Origin: Streptomyces sp. CBMA123
GTDB lineage: Bacteria > Actinomycetota > Actinomycetes > Streptomycetales > Streptomycetaceae
Direction: 5' to 3'
Length of the DNA: 64,000 bases
NCBI RefSeq assembly: GCF_014596465.1
Contig: NZ_MECK01000621.1
Coordinates: forward strand, 1 to 64,000
Shown here: piece after piece, positions 52,924 through 61,577 of the stretch
Layout: every line of letters starts with the position of its first letter
Numbering within the stretch: the stretch's first letter is position 1
The notes under the pieces: model-generated
What the model saw: the letters and a program-made list of their open reading frames with translations, nothing else
The model's database searches: none
What the model was told of the DNA's origin: nothing
Position numbers and translations under genes: made by a program

Positions 52924-53487
52924 TTACTGGGAGATGCCGATCCGGGAGTGGGTCCACTTGAACGAGCTGTTGCTGACGTAGTCCTGGTAGTTCCACCACG
53001 TGTATGTGGCGGTGTCCGGCCACGGGTCGGCGACGCCGATGGTGTTGTTCGAGGTGTCGAAGCCGTAGACCACGTTCATGTGACCGCCACCGGAGGTCCA
53101 TCCGATGCGGGCCGCGACCGGCCGGGCCGCCTTGACGTCCGTGTAGACCTGGTTGAACGTGGCCGCGCTGCTCAGGCCCGTGCCGGGGCGGGTCATGCCC
53201 AGGCTGCTCCAGCCCCTGGCCATGTCGTCGAGCGTGGCCGGCTGGTTGTTGCAGCCGTAGTAGGGCTGGGCCCGGTTGCAGAAGTCCGTCTGCGTGCTGC
53301 CGTAGCCGTGGAACTTCGCGATGGTCAGCCCGGAGGCGACCCAGCACCACTGGGTCTTCTCCTGCTTCAGCATGGTGATCGTGTCCTGTCCGGCCTCGGC
53401 CTGCGCCTGTCCGGCCGCGGTGGCGAGTAACGCCGAAGCGGTCAGGGCGACGGCTGTCGCCCTGACCGCGCATGTGGATCTGCCCAT
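52924..53487 (-). CDS. Secreted papain-like (C39-type) cysteine peptidase
   Basis: A 187-residue exported protease-like protein. The ATG at 53487 has GGAAGG upstream and a signal peptide (CAVRATAVALTASALLATAAGQAQA). Catalytic Cys is in QWCWVASGLTIAKFHG; His in SGGGHMNVVYGFD; and VADPWPD supplies the third residue. The pattern is like C39_2 peptidases. The next gene encodes an anchored surface protein, possibly its substrate or partner. Confidence 0.8.
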   Translation of the reverse strand: MGRSTCAVRATAVALTASALLATAAGQAQAEAGQDTITMLKQEKTQWCWVASGLTIAKFHGYGSTQTDFCNRAQPYYGCNNQPATLDDMARGWSSLGMTRPGTGLSSAATFNQVYTDVKAARPVAARIGWTSGGGHMNVVYGFDTSNNTIGVADPWPDTATYTWWNYQDYVSNSSFKWTHSRIGISQ

Positions 53488-53679
53488 GGGTCTGCCTTCC
53501 CGTGCGAATGCGCATGAGCGCCGGGGGATTTTGCAGAGCCATGACAGCACGGAATGGCGCCGATACGGATAGTGAGCGAAGGAACTCTGCCTGAACGGGT
53601 CAACCGGCACCGGCGGCACGCCGCTGGGCGACGGGTGTCACCTGCGCCGGCGGCCGAGGGGCAGCGGAGTGGAACAGGG

Positions 53680-54630
53680 TCAGGCCGGCGTCGGCCGCCG
53701 GTTCAGCTCGAGGTGGGCGGCGACGTACGGCAGGGCGACGGTCTCCAGGCCGCGGACGGTGCCGAACATCGGGTGGACGTTGACCTCGAAGACGACGCCA
53801 CCGTTCTCCGCGGCCAGGTCGACCCCGGCGAAGGGCAGTCCGAGGCACTTCGTCGCGGACACGGCCAGCTCGGCCAGGCCCGCCGGCAGGTCCTCGACCG
53901 CCAGCAGGGTGGAGGCCGCCCCCTGGCTCTCGTTGCACGGCGCGTCGGGATCCGGCTGGATGTGCTCCACGGCGCGGACCACCCGCTCGCCGAGCACCAC
54001 CGCCCGGTACTGGTGGCGGCGGCCGTCCGGGGTGAAGTTCGCCGCGTCCCGGGCGATCAGCCAGTCGGCGCCCTGGGCGGCGTAGTGGGCCGCGGCATCG
54101 GCGAGTTGGCGGTGGGTGGTGAGGTGGAAGACGTCGTTGCCGCCCATGCCGACGGTCGGCCGGGCCCACACGTCGCCGCCGAGCCGGTCGAAGGCGTCGG
54201 CGGCCTCCTGCGGGGTGGGCCGGCGCAGGGTGAGCGTGGGCATGTGCGGGACGCCGTCGCGTGTGAGGCGGTCCACGGTCAGGTCCTTCTCGGTGGCCGC
54301 CCGCCAGGCGTCGGCTCCCGTGCCCAGCGACCGGGCGCCGTGGGCGTGCAGCCGGCGCTGGCAGGCCTCGAAGTCCCGGCGCCGGTGCGGCGGGATCTCG
54401 TAGACGAGCACGGTGTCCGCCGTCACGCTCCGCCGGTCGGCCGTCAGCCGCAGGCCCGTACCGTCGGTCTCGATCCTGCCGTCGCCGCCGGACATGAAGT
54501 GCCGCGCGTCCAGCAGGACGGGCGCCCGCCCGGTGAGCCGGCGTACGGCGGTGGCCAGCACGTTCCGGCTGCCCTCGGTCGAACCGTGATCCGTCATCAG
54601 GATGAGCTCGCCGTCTGCCATGGTGGCCAT
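53680..54630 (-). CDS. RimK-type ATP-grasp protein
   Basis: A 316-residue ATP-grasp enzyme. ATG at 54630 or the one nine bases later (54621); both lack an ideal ribosome-binding site. TEKDLTVDRLTRDGVPHMPT, WARPTVGMGGNDVF and FAGVDLAAENGGVVFEVNVHPMFG show the ATP and metal sites of the RimK branch. It would join a carboxylate to an amine or hydroxyl. It sits next to an O-methyltransferase. No precursor peptide is visible beside it, so a small-molecule role is as likely as peptide modification. Confidence 0.8.
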   Translation of the reverse strand: MATMADGELILMTDHGSTEGSRNVLATAVRRLTGRAPVLLDARHFMSGGDGRIETDGTGLRLTADRRSVTADTVLVYEIPPHRRRDFEACQRRLHAHGARSLGTGADAWRAATEKDLTVDRLTRDGVPHMPTLTLRRPTPQEAADAFDRLGGDVWARPTVGMGGNDVFHLTTHRQLADAAAHYAAQGADWLIARDAANFTPDGRRHQYRAVVLGERVVRAVEHIQPDPDAPCNESQGAASTLLAVEDLPAGLAELAVSATKCLGLPFAGVDLAAENGGVVFEVNVHPMFGTVRGLETVALPYVAAHLELNRRPTPA

Positions 54631-54731
54631 GGAACCGGTAAGTCCCCCTCCCGGCAAGACCGCAGCGGTCCAGCGCCACCCCTCGGGGCACGCCGGGGCC
54701 GGTCCCCAGGGGGAGCGGCCCCGGCGGCGGG

Positions 54732-55811
54732 TCAGGCCGGGACGGCCTCCACCACGGAGAGGACCGTCGGGGTGGGGATGACGCGGGTCAGGCGCAGGCC
54801 GGACTTCCCGAGGAGGTCCGCGAAGTCCTCCTCGGTGCGCTCCCGGCCGCCGAGGGAGGCCAGCATCATCAGGTCCAGCGCCTTGGACTGGTGCGGGGCG
54901 TTGCCGCGCGGGACCACCGCGTCCAGCACCAGGACCCGGCCGCCCGGGCGCAGGGCGCGTCGGCAGTGGCCCAGCAGGGTCGCGCACTGGTCGTCGTCCC
55001 AGTCGTGGGTGATCCGCTTGAGCAGGTGGACGTCGCCGGGCGGCACGGCCGTGAAGAAGTCGCCCTCCGCGAGGCTCCACCGACCCGCCAACTCCTCGGC
55101 CGCGCCCAGGCGGTGGCCGGCCAGGACGTGGGGGCGGTCGTACAGGACGCCGGTCAGCCCGGGGTTGCGGCGCAGCACCTCCAGCAGCAGACCGCCGTGG
55201 CCGCCGCCGACGTCCACGACGGTGCCGCTCGGCGGGTAGTCGTAGGCGGCCGCGATCGCGGCGTTCTCCGCGTCGGACATCGCCGCCATGCCCACGTGGA
55301 AGACGTCGGCGGTGCGCGCGTCCTGGGCGAAGTGGTCGAAGAACGGCATGCCGAAGATCTCCTCGAACGCCGAGCCGTCCTCGGTGAGACAGCGCGTCAA
55401 CTCCCCGGCGGGCCGCCACATCGTGCGGTCGCTGAGCATCCGGACGGCCGCCCGCGCGGAGTACGGGACGTCGCTGCGCAGCGCCTGCCCGGCCTCGGTC
55501 AGCGCGAACCGGCCCGACCCGTCCTCCGCCACGACACCCCGGGTGGCGAGCAGCCGCAGCACCCGGTACAGACCGCCGGCGTCCGTACCGGTGGCGGCGG
55601 CCAGCTCGGCGGGGGTGCCGGGGCCCTTCGCGAGGTGGTCGGCCACGCCCACCTCGGCGGCGGCGCGCAGCGCGGCGGGGTAGAGGAAGCCGAGAATCTC
55701 GTCCACCAGGAAGGCGTTGGAGCGGCGGTAGCGCTCGTCGGGATCGCCGCCCCCGCTCCCGGCCGCCGCGTCCGCCGACCCGTCGGGGAACCTGCCGTCG
55801 CTCCGGTCCAT
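54732..55811 (-). CDS. O-methyltransferase (COMT/family-2 type)
   Basis: A 359-residue SAM enzyme. The N-terminal dimerisation winged-helix domain (LYPAALRAAAEVGVADHLAKGPGTPAELAAATG) precedes the SAM site VVDVGGGHGGLLLEVLRRNPGL and the catalytic region LLKRITHDWDDDQC. Typical of secondary-metabolite O-methyltransferases. It is about 100 bp upstream of the ATP-grasp gene in the same direction, so a two-gene operon is likely. The substrate is unknown. Confidence 0.88.
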   Translation of the reverse strand: MDRSDGRFPDGSADAAAGSGGGDPDERYRRSNAFLVDEILGFLYPAALRAAAEVGVADHLAKGPGTPAELAAATGTDAGGLYRVLRLLATRGVVAEDGSGRFALTEAGQALRSDVPYSARAAVRMLSDRTMWRPAGELTRCLTEDGSAFEEIFGMPFFDHFAQDARTADVFHVGMAAMSDAENAAIAAAYDYPPSGTVVDVGGGHGGLLLEVLRRNPGLTGVLYDRPHVLAGHRLGAAEELAGRWSLAEGDFFTAVPPGDVHLLKRITHDWDDDQCATLLGHCRRALRPGGRVLVLDAVVPRGNAPHQSKALDLMMLASLGGRERTEEDFADLLGKSGLRLTRVIPTPTVLSVVEAVPA

Positions 55812-55929
55812 ACCGTCCTCCTCTGCTCCGGATTCCCCCGCCCGGAAACGCTTCCCCTGGCAGGCGGCGCCGAAGCCCGCCCCGCCGGCCGGCCCGTCGG
55901 CCCGCCTGCCGATCAGGCGCGTCCGGGGC

Positions 55930-56637
55930 CTACCAGGGGAGGCGGCCGTCGAGGGCGAAGTAGCCGCCGGTGGGGCCGTCCGGGCCTACCTGGGCCATCC
56001 GGACGATGATCTCCGCGCCCTCCGCCACGGACTGGGTGCCGGTGTGCCCGTTCAGGTCGGTCGCCGTGTAGCCGGGCTCCACCGCGTTGATCCGCAGGGC
56101 CGGGAACGCCTTGGCGTACTGCACGGTGATCATGTTGAGCGCGGCCTTGGACGCCGGGTAGGCGACCCCCGGGTAGGCGTGGGTCGGCGTGCCGGGGGTG
56201 CTGACCCGGGTCAGCGAGGCCAGACCGCTGCTGACGTTGACCACGACCGGCGCCGTGGAGCGCAGCAGCAGCGGGAGGAAGGCGTGCAGGACGCGCACCG
56301 GGCCGAACACGTTGGTGTCGAACACCCGCCGCATCATGTCCCCGGTGACCTCCGCGGCGCCGACCACGCTGTTGTCCTCGGCCCGTGCCTCGACGCCGGC
56401 GTTGTTGACCAGGACGTCCAGTCCACCGTCGGCGCCGACCGCCCGGGCCGCCGCGGCGACGGACGCGTCATCGGTGACGTCGAGCAGGACGGTCCGCGCG
56501 CCGAGCCGCTCGGCGGCCCGGCGCCCGCGTTCGGCGTCCCGGCACCCGAGGTAGACGGTGTGGCCGGCGGCGACGAGTCGGCGGGCGGTCTCGAAGCCCA
56601 GGCCCTTGTTCGCTCCGGTGATCAGTGTTGTCGTCAT
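55930..56637 (-). CDS. SDR oxidoreductase divergent from an MmyB-type regulator
   Basis: A 235-residue short-chain dehydrogenase. ATG at 56637. LITGANKGLGFETARRL (cofactor), VLVNNAGVEAR, catalytic Ser in NVSSGLAS and Tyr/Lys in YPASKAA. This type is often paired with an MmyB-like helix-turn-helix gene, as here. It probably reduces a quinone or carbonyl under stress control; the substrate is unknown. Confidence 0.9.
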   Translation of the reverse strand: MTTTLITGANKGLGFETARRLVAAGHTVYLGCRDAERGRRAAERLGARTVLLDVTDDASVAAAARAVGADGGLDVLVNNAGVEARAEDNSVVGAAEVTGDMMRRVFDTNVFGPVRVLHAFLPLLLRSTAPVVVNVSSGLASLTRVSTPGTPTHAYPGVAYPASKAALNMITVQYAKAFPALRINAVEPGYTATDLNGHTGTQSVAEGAEIIVRMAQVGPDGPTGGYFALDGRLPW

Positions 56638-56686
56638 GCCTCCAGCGTCCCGCCGCGGTGGCGCACCCAGCCAGCCGTCCCGCCTT

Positions 56687-56707
56687 CCTGGGACCAGCGG
56701 TACCAGG
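56687..56707. promoter_or_regulatory. 21-bp inverted repeat operator between SDR and regulator
   Basis: CCTGGGACC (56687-56695) and GGTACCAGG (56699-56707) are complementary at eight of nine positions around AGC, in the 104-bp divergent promoter region. Confidence 0.6.
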
Positions 56708-56741
56708 CAGGCCCGCCCGTGCCGGGTGCAGACTGGCAGGC

Positions 56742-57581
56742 ATGGCAAACGCGGAATTCGGGCGGGCGGTGCGCCGCTGGCGGGACCGGTCCTCCCCGCA
56801 GGAGTCCGGTCTGCCCGGGGGCGGGCACCGACGGGCCGCGGGCCTGCGCCGGGAGGAGCTGGCCCTGCTGGCCGGCATCTCCGCCGACTACGTCACCCGC
56901 CTCGAACAAGGGCGCGCCGCCCATCCTTCGGCGCAGGTCGTCGAGGCCCTGGCCCGGGCACTGCGGCTGTCGGGCGCCGAGCGCGGCCACCTCTTCCGGC
57001 TGGCCGGACTGGTGCCGCCGGGCCCGGAGACGGTGCCGACCCACCTGACCCCGAGCGTCCAGCGGTTGTTGGACCGGCTGGCCGGGACGCCGGTGGCGGT
57101 CTACGACGCGTGCTGGACGCTGCTGACCGCCAACCCGCCGTACGCGGCGCTGATGGGTGACCCGTCCGGCTGGCGCGGCAACGAACGCAACGGCGTGTGG
57201 CGGCACTTCATCGGCCCCGGCAGCCGGGCCCGGCACACGCCCGAGTCCCTGCGCGCGTTCGAAGCCGCGGTGGTCGCCGACCTGCGGGTGGCCGCGGACC
57301 GGTACCCGGCCGACCGGCGGTTGCGGCGCCTGGTCGGGGAACTGCGCGCGGGCAGCGACCGGTTCGCCGCGCTGTGGGACTCCGGCACCGTCGGCCGGCA
57401 CGAGGCCGCGCACAAGACCATCGACCACCCGGACGCGGGGCCCGTGACGCTCGACTGCGACGTGCTGACCGTGGCGGGCAGCGACCTGCGCATCATGGTC
57501 TACACGGCCGAGCCCGGCACCGACGCCGCCGAGCGCCTCGCGCTGATCACCGTCCTGGGGACGCAGACGCTCGCCGGCTGA
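56742..57581 (+). CDS. MmyB-like helix-turn-helix regulator
   Basis: A 279-residue regulator from the ATG at 56742. The N-terminal XRE-type HTH (RREELALLAGISADYVTRLEQGR) is followed by the MmyB-like ligand-binding domain (YDACWTLLTANPPYAALMGDPSGW...NGVWRHFIGPG...). It controls the divergent SDR in most such pairs. The likely operator is at 56687-56707. Confidence 0.9.
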   Translation: MANAEFGRAVRRWRDRSSPQESGLPGGGHRRAAGLRREELALLAGISADYVTRLEQGRAAHPSAQVVEALARALRLSGAERGHLFRLAGLVPPGPETVPTHLTPSVQRLLDRLAGTPVAVYDACWTLLTANPPYAALMGDPSGWRGNERNGVWRHFIGPGSRARHTPESLRAFEAAVVADLRVAADRYPADRRLRRLVGELRAGSDRFAALWDSGTVGRHEAAHKTIDHPDAGPVTLDCDVLTVAGSDLRIMVYTAEPGTDAAERLALITVLGTQTLAG

Positions 57582-57669
57582 CCGCCGTGACGCCCACCGG
57601 CGCGGTGGTGACAAGCCCGGCGGGGCCGGTCAGGATTCCTTCCAGCCGCACGGGCATGGAGGGATACCG

Positions 57670-59451
57670 ATGTTCACGACCCGGCCGACGCTGCAGGGGA
57701 CCTTCGGGATGGTGTCGTCGACGCACTGGCTGGCGTCGGCGGCGGGGATGGCGGTGCTGGAGGACGGCGGGAACGCCTTCGACGCCGCGGTGGCGGCCGG
57801 GTTCACGCTGCACGTGGTGGAGCCGCACCTGAACGGGCCGGCGGGGGAGGTGCCGATCATCCTCGCGCCGGCGGACGGGCCGGTACGGGTGCTCTGTGGG
57901 CAGGGGCCGGCGCCGGCGGGGGCGCGGATCGGGCACTACCACTCGCTCGGGCTCTCGCTCGTCCCCGGGACGGGGCCGCTGGCGGCCGCCGTGCCCGGGG
58001 CCTTCGACGCCTGGCTCCTGCTGCTGCGCGACCACGGCACCAGGCGGCTCGCCGACGTGCTGCGCTTCGCCATCGGCTACGCCGAGAACGGGCACCCGGC
58101 GGTCGAGCGGGTCGGGACGACCGTCGAGACGGTGCGGGAGCTGTTCGAGAAGGAGTGGACGAGCTCGGCGGAGCTCTACCTGCCCGGCGGGCAGGCCCCG
58201 CAGCCCGGCGCGCTGCTGACCAACCCGGCGCTCGCCGCGACGTGGCGGCGGCTGATCCGGGAGGCGGAGGCCGCCGGGAGCGGGCGCGAGGCGCAGATCG
58301 ACGCCGCCCGGCGGATCTGGCGGGAGGGCTTCATCGCCGAGGAGCTCGCCGACTTCGCCGCCCGGCCCGCGATGGACACCTCCGGCGAGCGGCACGCGGG
58401 CACCCTGACCGGGGACGACCTGGCGGGCTTCCGCGCGCACTACGAGGAACCGGTCACCTCCACCTGGAACGGCTGGACGGTGGCCAAGCCCGGGCCGTGG
58501 AGCCAGGGGCCGGTGTTCCTCCAGCAACTCGCCCTGCTGCCATCGGACGTGGGCGCGCTCGACGAGGCCGAGTACGTCCACACCCTGGTCGAGGGCACCA
58601 AGCTCGCGATGGCCGACCGCGAGGCCTGGTACGGCGACGCGGCCGAGGTGCCGATCGACGCGCTGCTGTCGCCCCGGTACAACGACGCCCGGCGCGCCCT
58701 CATCACCGATCAGGCGTCGTACGACCTCAGGCCCGGCAGCCCGGACGGACGGGCACCCCGCCTCGCGGAATACGTGCGCACCCCGGGCCCGTCCGAGGAG
58801 GACGCGCCCGGGGCCGGTGAACCGACCGTCGGCACGGACGGCGCCACCCGCGGCGACACCTGCCACCTGGACGTGGTCGACCGCTGGGGCAACCTGGTCT
58901 CCGCCACCCCGAGCGGTGGCTGGCTCCAGTCCAACCCGGTCGTCCCCGGCCTCGGCTTCCCGCTCGGCACCCGGCTCCAGATGGCCTCCCTCACCCCCGG
59001 ACTGCCGAACTCCCTGACCCCCGGCCGCCGTCCGCGCACCACGCTCTCGCCCTCGCTCGCCCTGCGCGGCGATCAACCCGTCCTGGCCTTCGGCACCCCG
59101 GGCGGCGACCAGCAGGACCAGTGGAGCCTGCACTTCCTCCTCGCCGCCGCGCTGCGCCCGCCGGTGCGCGGCGGGCTCGACCTCCAGGGCGCGATCGACG
59201 CCCCCAACTGGCACACCGAGGGCTTCCCCAGCTCGTTCCACCCGCGCCGCAGCCGGCCCGGCAGCCTCTTCGTGGAGTCCCGGTTCGGCCCGGACACCGT
59301 TGAGCGGCTGCGCCGGCGCGGACACCACGTCACCGTCGGCCCGCCGTGGTCGGAGGGGCGGCTGTGCGCCGTCGCCCGCGACCCGGAGACCGGAGTGCTC
59401 TCGGCGGGCGCCAACCCGCGCGGCATGCAGGGCTACGCCGTCGGCCGGTGA
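57670..59451 (+). CDS. Gamma-glutamyltransferase-family protein
   Basis: A 593-residue Ntn-hydrolase. The ATG has GGAGG seven bases upstream. NAFDAAVAAGFTLHVVEPH is the conserved N-terminal block; the autocleavage and nucleophile Thr is Thr397 in GDTCHLDVVD. No signal peptide, so cytosolic, unlike classical exported GGT. The family includes glutathione-type gamma-glutamyl hydrolases, cephalosporin acylases and related amidases. The substrate is unknown. Confidence 0.88.
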   Translation: MFTTRPTLQGTFGMVSSTHWLASAAGMAVLEDGGNAFDAAVAAGFTLHVVEPHLNGPAGEVPIILAPADGPVRVLCGQGPAPAGARIGHYHSLGLSLVPGTGPLAAAVPGAFDAWLLLLRDHGTRRLADVLRFAIGYAENGHPAVERVGTTVETVRELFEKEWTSSAELYLPGGQAPQPGALLTNPALAATWRRLIREAEAAGSGREAQIDAARRIWREGFIAEELADFAARPAMDTSGERHAGTLTGDDLAGFRAHYEEPVTSTWNGWTVAKPGPWSQGPVFLQQLALLPSDVGALDEAEYVHTLVEGTKLAMADREAWYGDAAEVPIDALLSPRYNDARRALITDQASYDLRPGSPDGRAPRLAEYVRTPGPSEEDAPGAGEPTVGTDGATRGDTCHLDVVDRWGNLVSATPSGGWLQSNPVVPGLGFPLGTRLQMASLTPGLPNSLTPGRRPRTTLSPSLALRGDQPVLAFGTPGGDQQDQWSLHFLLAAALRPPVRGGLDLQGAIDAPNWHTEGFPSSFHPRRSRPGSLFVESRFGPDTVERLRRRGHHVTVGPPWSEGRLCAVARDPETGVLSAGANPRGMQGYAVGR

Positions 59452-59975
59452 ACGCAGGGCCGGCCGCCCACTGCGGCGTTGCCGGCCGACGTGTCGGTCG
59501 TCGCCAGGACGGTCGACCCCATGGAACAGGAACTCGCCGATCAGTTCGCCAGAGTTCATCGACCGCTGCCTGCACGTCATCCGAGAGCACGGGACGGCTG
59601 CCCGACCCGACGAGTGGACGGTGGTCCGCTTCCACCTGGTGTCCGCAGTGCGGCATCTGCCGGGCAACTGGGGATTGCTGTTCGACTCGCTCGCTGAAGG
59701 CGTCGTCGGCTACGCATGACCAATGAGCAGCCCCACGATCGGGGCCGGTCCTTGTCGTCGGATCGTCTGGAGCCCCACAGGCCGCTTCCTGGCTCCGGCA
59801 CCCCCGGTGTCAGGATGCGAGGAGCCGAGCGGGAGCACCAGCGCCACCGGTGCGGCGGGTGGGGCCGCGGGAGGACCGGTACCGGCAAGAACATGCTCGG
59901 CCGGATCCTGATGCGCACTCGTCGTCACATCCGCGCCGAAGCCCAAGGACCCTCTGGCCACTCCGGATAGGCCGC
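59452..59975. other. Convergent intergenic region, 524 bp, with a possible gene fragment
   Basis: Between the GGT-like gene and the minus-strand SDR. It holds only the frameshifted fragment at 59521-59719. Confidence 0.5.
59521..59719 (+). pseudogene. Frameshifted small hypothetical gene
   Basis: Starting at the ATG at 59521 the frame gives MEQELADQFA; the next frame then continues EFIDRCLHVIREHG...RFHLVSAVRHLPGNWGLLFDSLAEGVVGYA to the stop. The two pieces join sensibly only if a frameshift near 59552 is allowed. Homology unknown. Confidence 0.35.
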
Positions 59976-60737
59976 TCAGACCTGCGCCATGCCGCCGTCG
60001 GCGAAGAGTTCGACGCCGGTGATGAAGCTGGAGGCGTCGCTGGAGAGGAACGCCACGGCCCTGCCGATCTCGCGCGGGTCGGCGATCCGCCCCGTCGGGT
60101 TGCCCTCGCCCATCGTCCGGACCGCGGCGGCAACGGCCTCGGCGCCCTGCGCCATGCCCAGGGCGCTGCGCAGGGACTCGGTGTCCACCGCGCCGGGGCT
60201 GAGGACGTTCATGCGGATGCCGGTGCCCTTGATGTCCTGGATCCAGGACCGGATGAAGGCGCGCACCGCGGCCTTGGACCCGCCGTACAGGCCCATGCCG
60301 GCTGGGGGCTGGATGGACGCGGTCGACCCGATGACGACGACCGTGCCGCCGGGCGGCAGCAGTGCGATCGCCGGCTGGACGGTGAACAGGACGCCCTTGG
60401 CGTTGACGTTGAAGGTCCGGTCGAACTGCTCCTCGGTGATCGCGCCGAGTGGGGCGTGCGCGCCGATGCCCGCGTTGGCCACGACCGCGTCGAGGTGACC
60501 GTGGTGTGTGATGACCTCCTGGTACGCGGCCTCCATGTCCGCAAGCCTGGTGACGTCGGCCACGATGCCGGAGGAGTTCGGGCCGATCTTGGCGACCGCC
60601 TCGTCCAGCCGGTCCTGCTGAAGGTCGGTGATGACCACGTGGGCGCCCTGGTCCACGAGTTCCTGGGCGATCCCCAGGCCGACGCCGGACGCGCCACCGG
60701 TGACCACGGCGACCTTGCCTTCGAGTGGGAGGCTCAT
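59976..60737 (-). CDS. SDR oxidoreductase regulated by the divergent TetR
   Basis: A 253-residue short-chain dehydrogenase. I chose the ATG at 60737 with an AGGAG site nine bases upstream over the earlier frame start. VVTGGASGVGLGIAQEL, VVANAGIG, Ser in IGSTASIQ and YGGSKAAV are complete; Asp in ITDLQQDRL suggests NAD. The C-terminus SSFITGVELFADGGMAQV is typical. It is divergent from a TetR gene with two operator sites between. Confidence 0.9.
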   Translation of the reverse strand: MSLPLEGKVAVVTGGASGVGLGIAQELVDQGAHVVITDLQQDRLDEAVAKIGPNSSGIVADVTRLADMEAAYQEVITHHGHLDAVVANAGIGAHAPLGAITEEQFDRTFNVNAKGVLFTVQPAIALLPPGGTVVVIGSTASIQPPAGMGLYGGSKAAVRAFIRSWIQDIKGTGIRMNVLSPGAVDTESLRSALGMAQGAEAVAAAVRTMGEGNPTGRIADPREIGRAVAFLSSDASSFITGVELFADGGMAQV

Positions 60738-60801
60738 CGTCTTCTCCTCTGATGTGCTTGCCTGCACCATGCGAACGATGGCAGCGCATGCCCTACACTC
60801 A

Positions 60802-60823
60802 TAAGTGGAGGCGCCGCCACTTA
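60802..60823. promoter_or_regulatory. TetR-type operator 1
   Basis: A 22-bp palindrome: TAAGTGGAGGC followed by GCCGCCACTTA, ten of eleven positions paired. Centre is 30 bp from that of operator 2. Confidence 0.75.
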
Positions 60824-60831
60824 CGTCACAC

Positions 60832-60853
60832 TAATCGGAGGCGCCTCCACTTA
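60832..60853. promoter_or_regulatory. TetR-type operator 2
   Basis: A 22-bp near copy of operator 1: TAATCGGAGGC followed by GCCTCCACTTA, nine of eleven positions paired. It lies 27 bp before the GTG of the TetR gene. Confidence 0.75.
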
Positions 60854-60880
60854 TCAACTCTTCGAGGAAGGAGCCCTCCG

Positions 60881-61459
60881 GTGACCACAGAGACCGGCCG
60901 GCCGCTGCGGGCCGACGCGCGGCGTAACCGGGAGAAGATCCTCTCCACCGCGGTGCGTGTCTTCGCGGAGCAGGGGCTGGACGCCCACCTGGAGCACATC
61001 GCCAAGGCGGCGGGAGTCGGGACCGGCACGCTCTACCGCAACTTCCCGACCCGGGAACTCCTGATCGAGGCCGCCTACCGCAACGAACTGAGCCGGCTGT
61101 GCGAGGCGGCCCCCGAACTCCTGGCGGCCATGCCGCCACGCGAGGCGCTCCGCGCCTGGATGGGGCGCTTCATCGACTACGCCACCGCGAAACTGGGGAT
61201 GGCCGAGGCCCTCCGCGCCGTCGTCGACTCCGGCGTCAACCCCTACGCCCACAGCCGGGAGTTGATGATGACCGCCCTCACCTCGCTCCTGGATGCCGCG
61301 ACCGCCGCCGGGAGCATCCGATCGGACGTCGGCCCGGCCGACATGTTCGCCGCCCTCACCGGCGTCGCGCTCGCCTCGGGAAAGCCCGAACAGCGTGAAC
61401 AGGCCGAACGTCTCCTCGACCTCACCCTCGACGGACTCAGGTACGGCACAGCGGACTGA
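60881..61459 (+). CDS. TetR-family repressor
   Basis: A 192-residue repressor. The GTG at 60881 has AAGGAG upstream and starts directly before the DNA-binding domain (RREKILSTAVRVFAEQGLDAHLEHIAKAAGVGTGTLYRNFPTRELL in outline). The C-terminal helical domain binds an unknown inducer. Two matching operators lie in the divergent promoter, so it very likely represses itself and the SDR. Confidence 0.92.
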   Translation: MTTETGRPLRADARRNREKILSTAVRVFAEQGLDAHLEHIAKAAGVGTGTLYRNFPTRELLIEAAYRNELSRLCEAAPELLAAMPPREALRAWMGRFIDYATAKLGMAEALRAVVDSGVNPYAHSRELMMTALTSLLDAATAAGSIRSDVGPADMFAALTGVALASGKPEQREQAERLLDLTLDGLRYGTAD

Positions 61460-61577
61460 CGCCGCCGTCTGCCGACACTCGGTGATCGCCGCCCAGGCGA
61501 AGCTTCGCCCGGCCCGGCCCGGCCCCTGCGTTCCGACCTCCGCGAGCCGTGGGAGCGGTCGGCCGAACCGGACGGGC

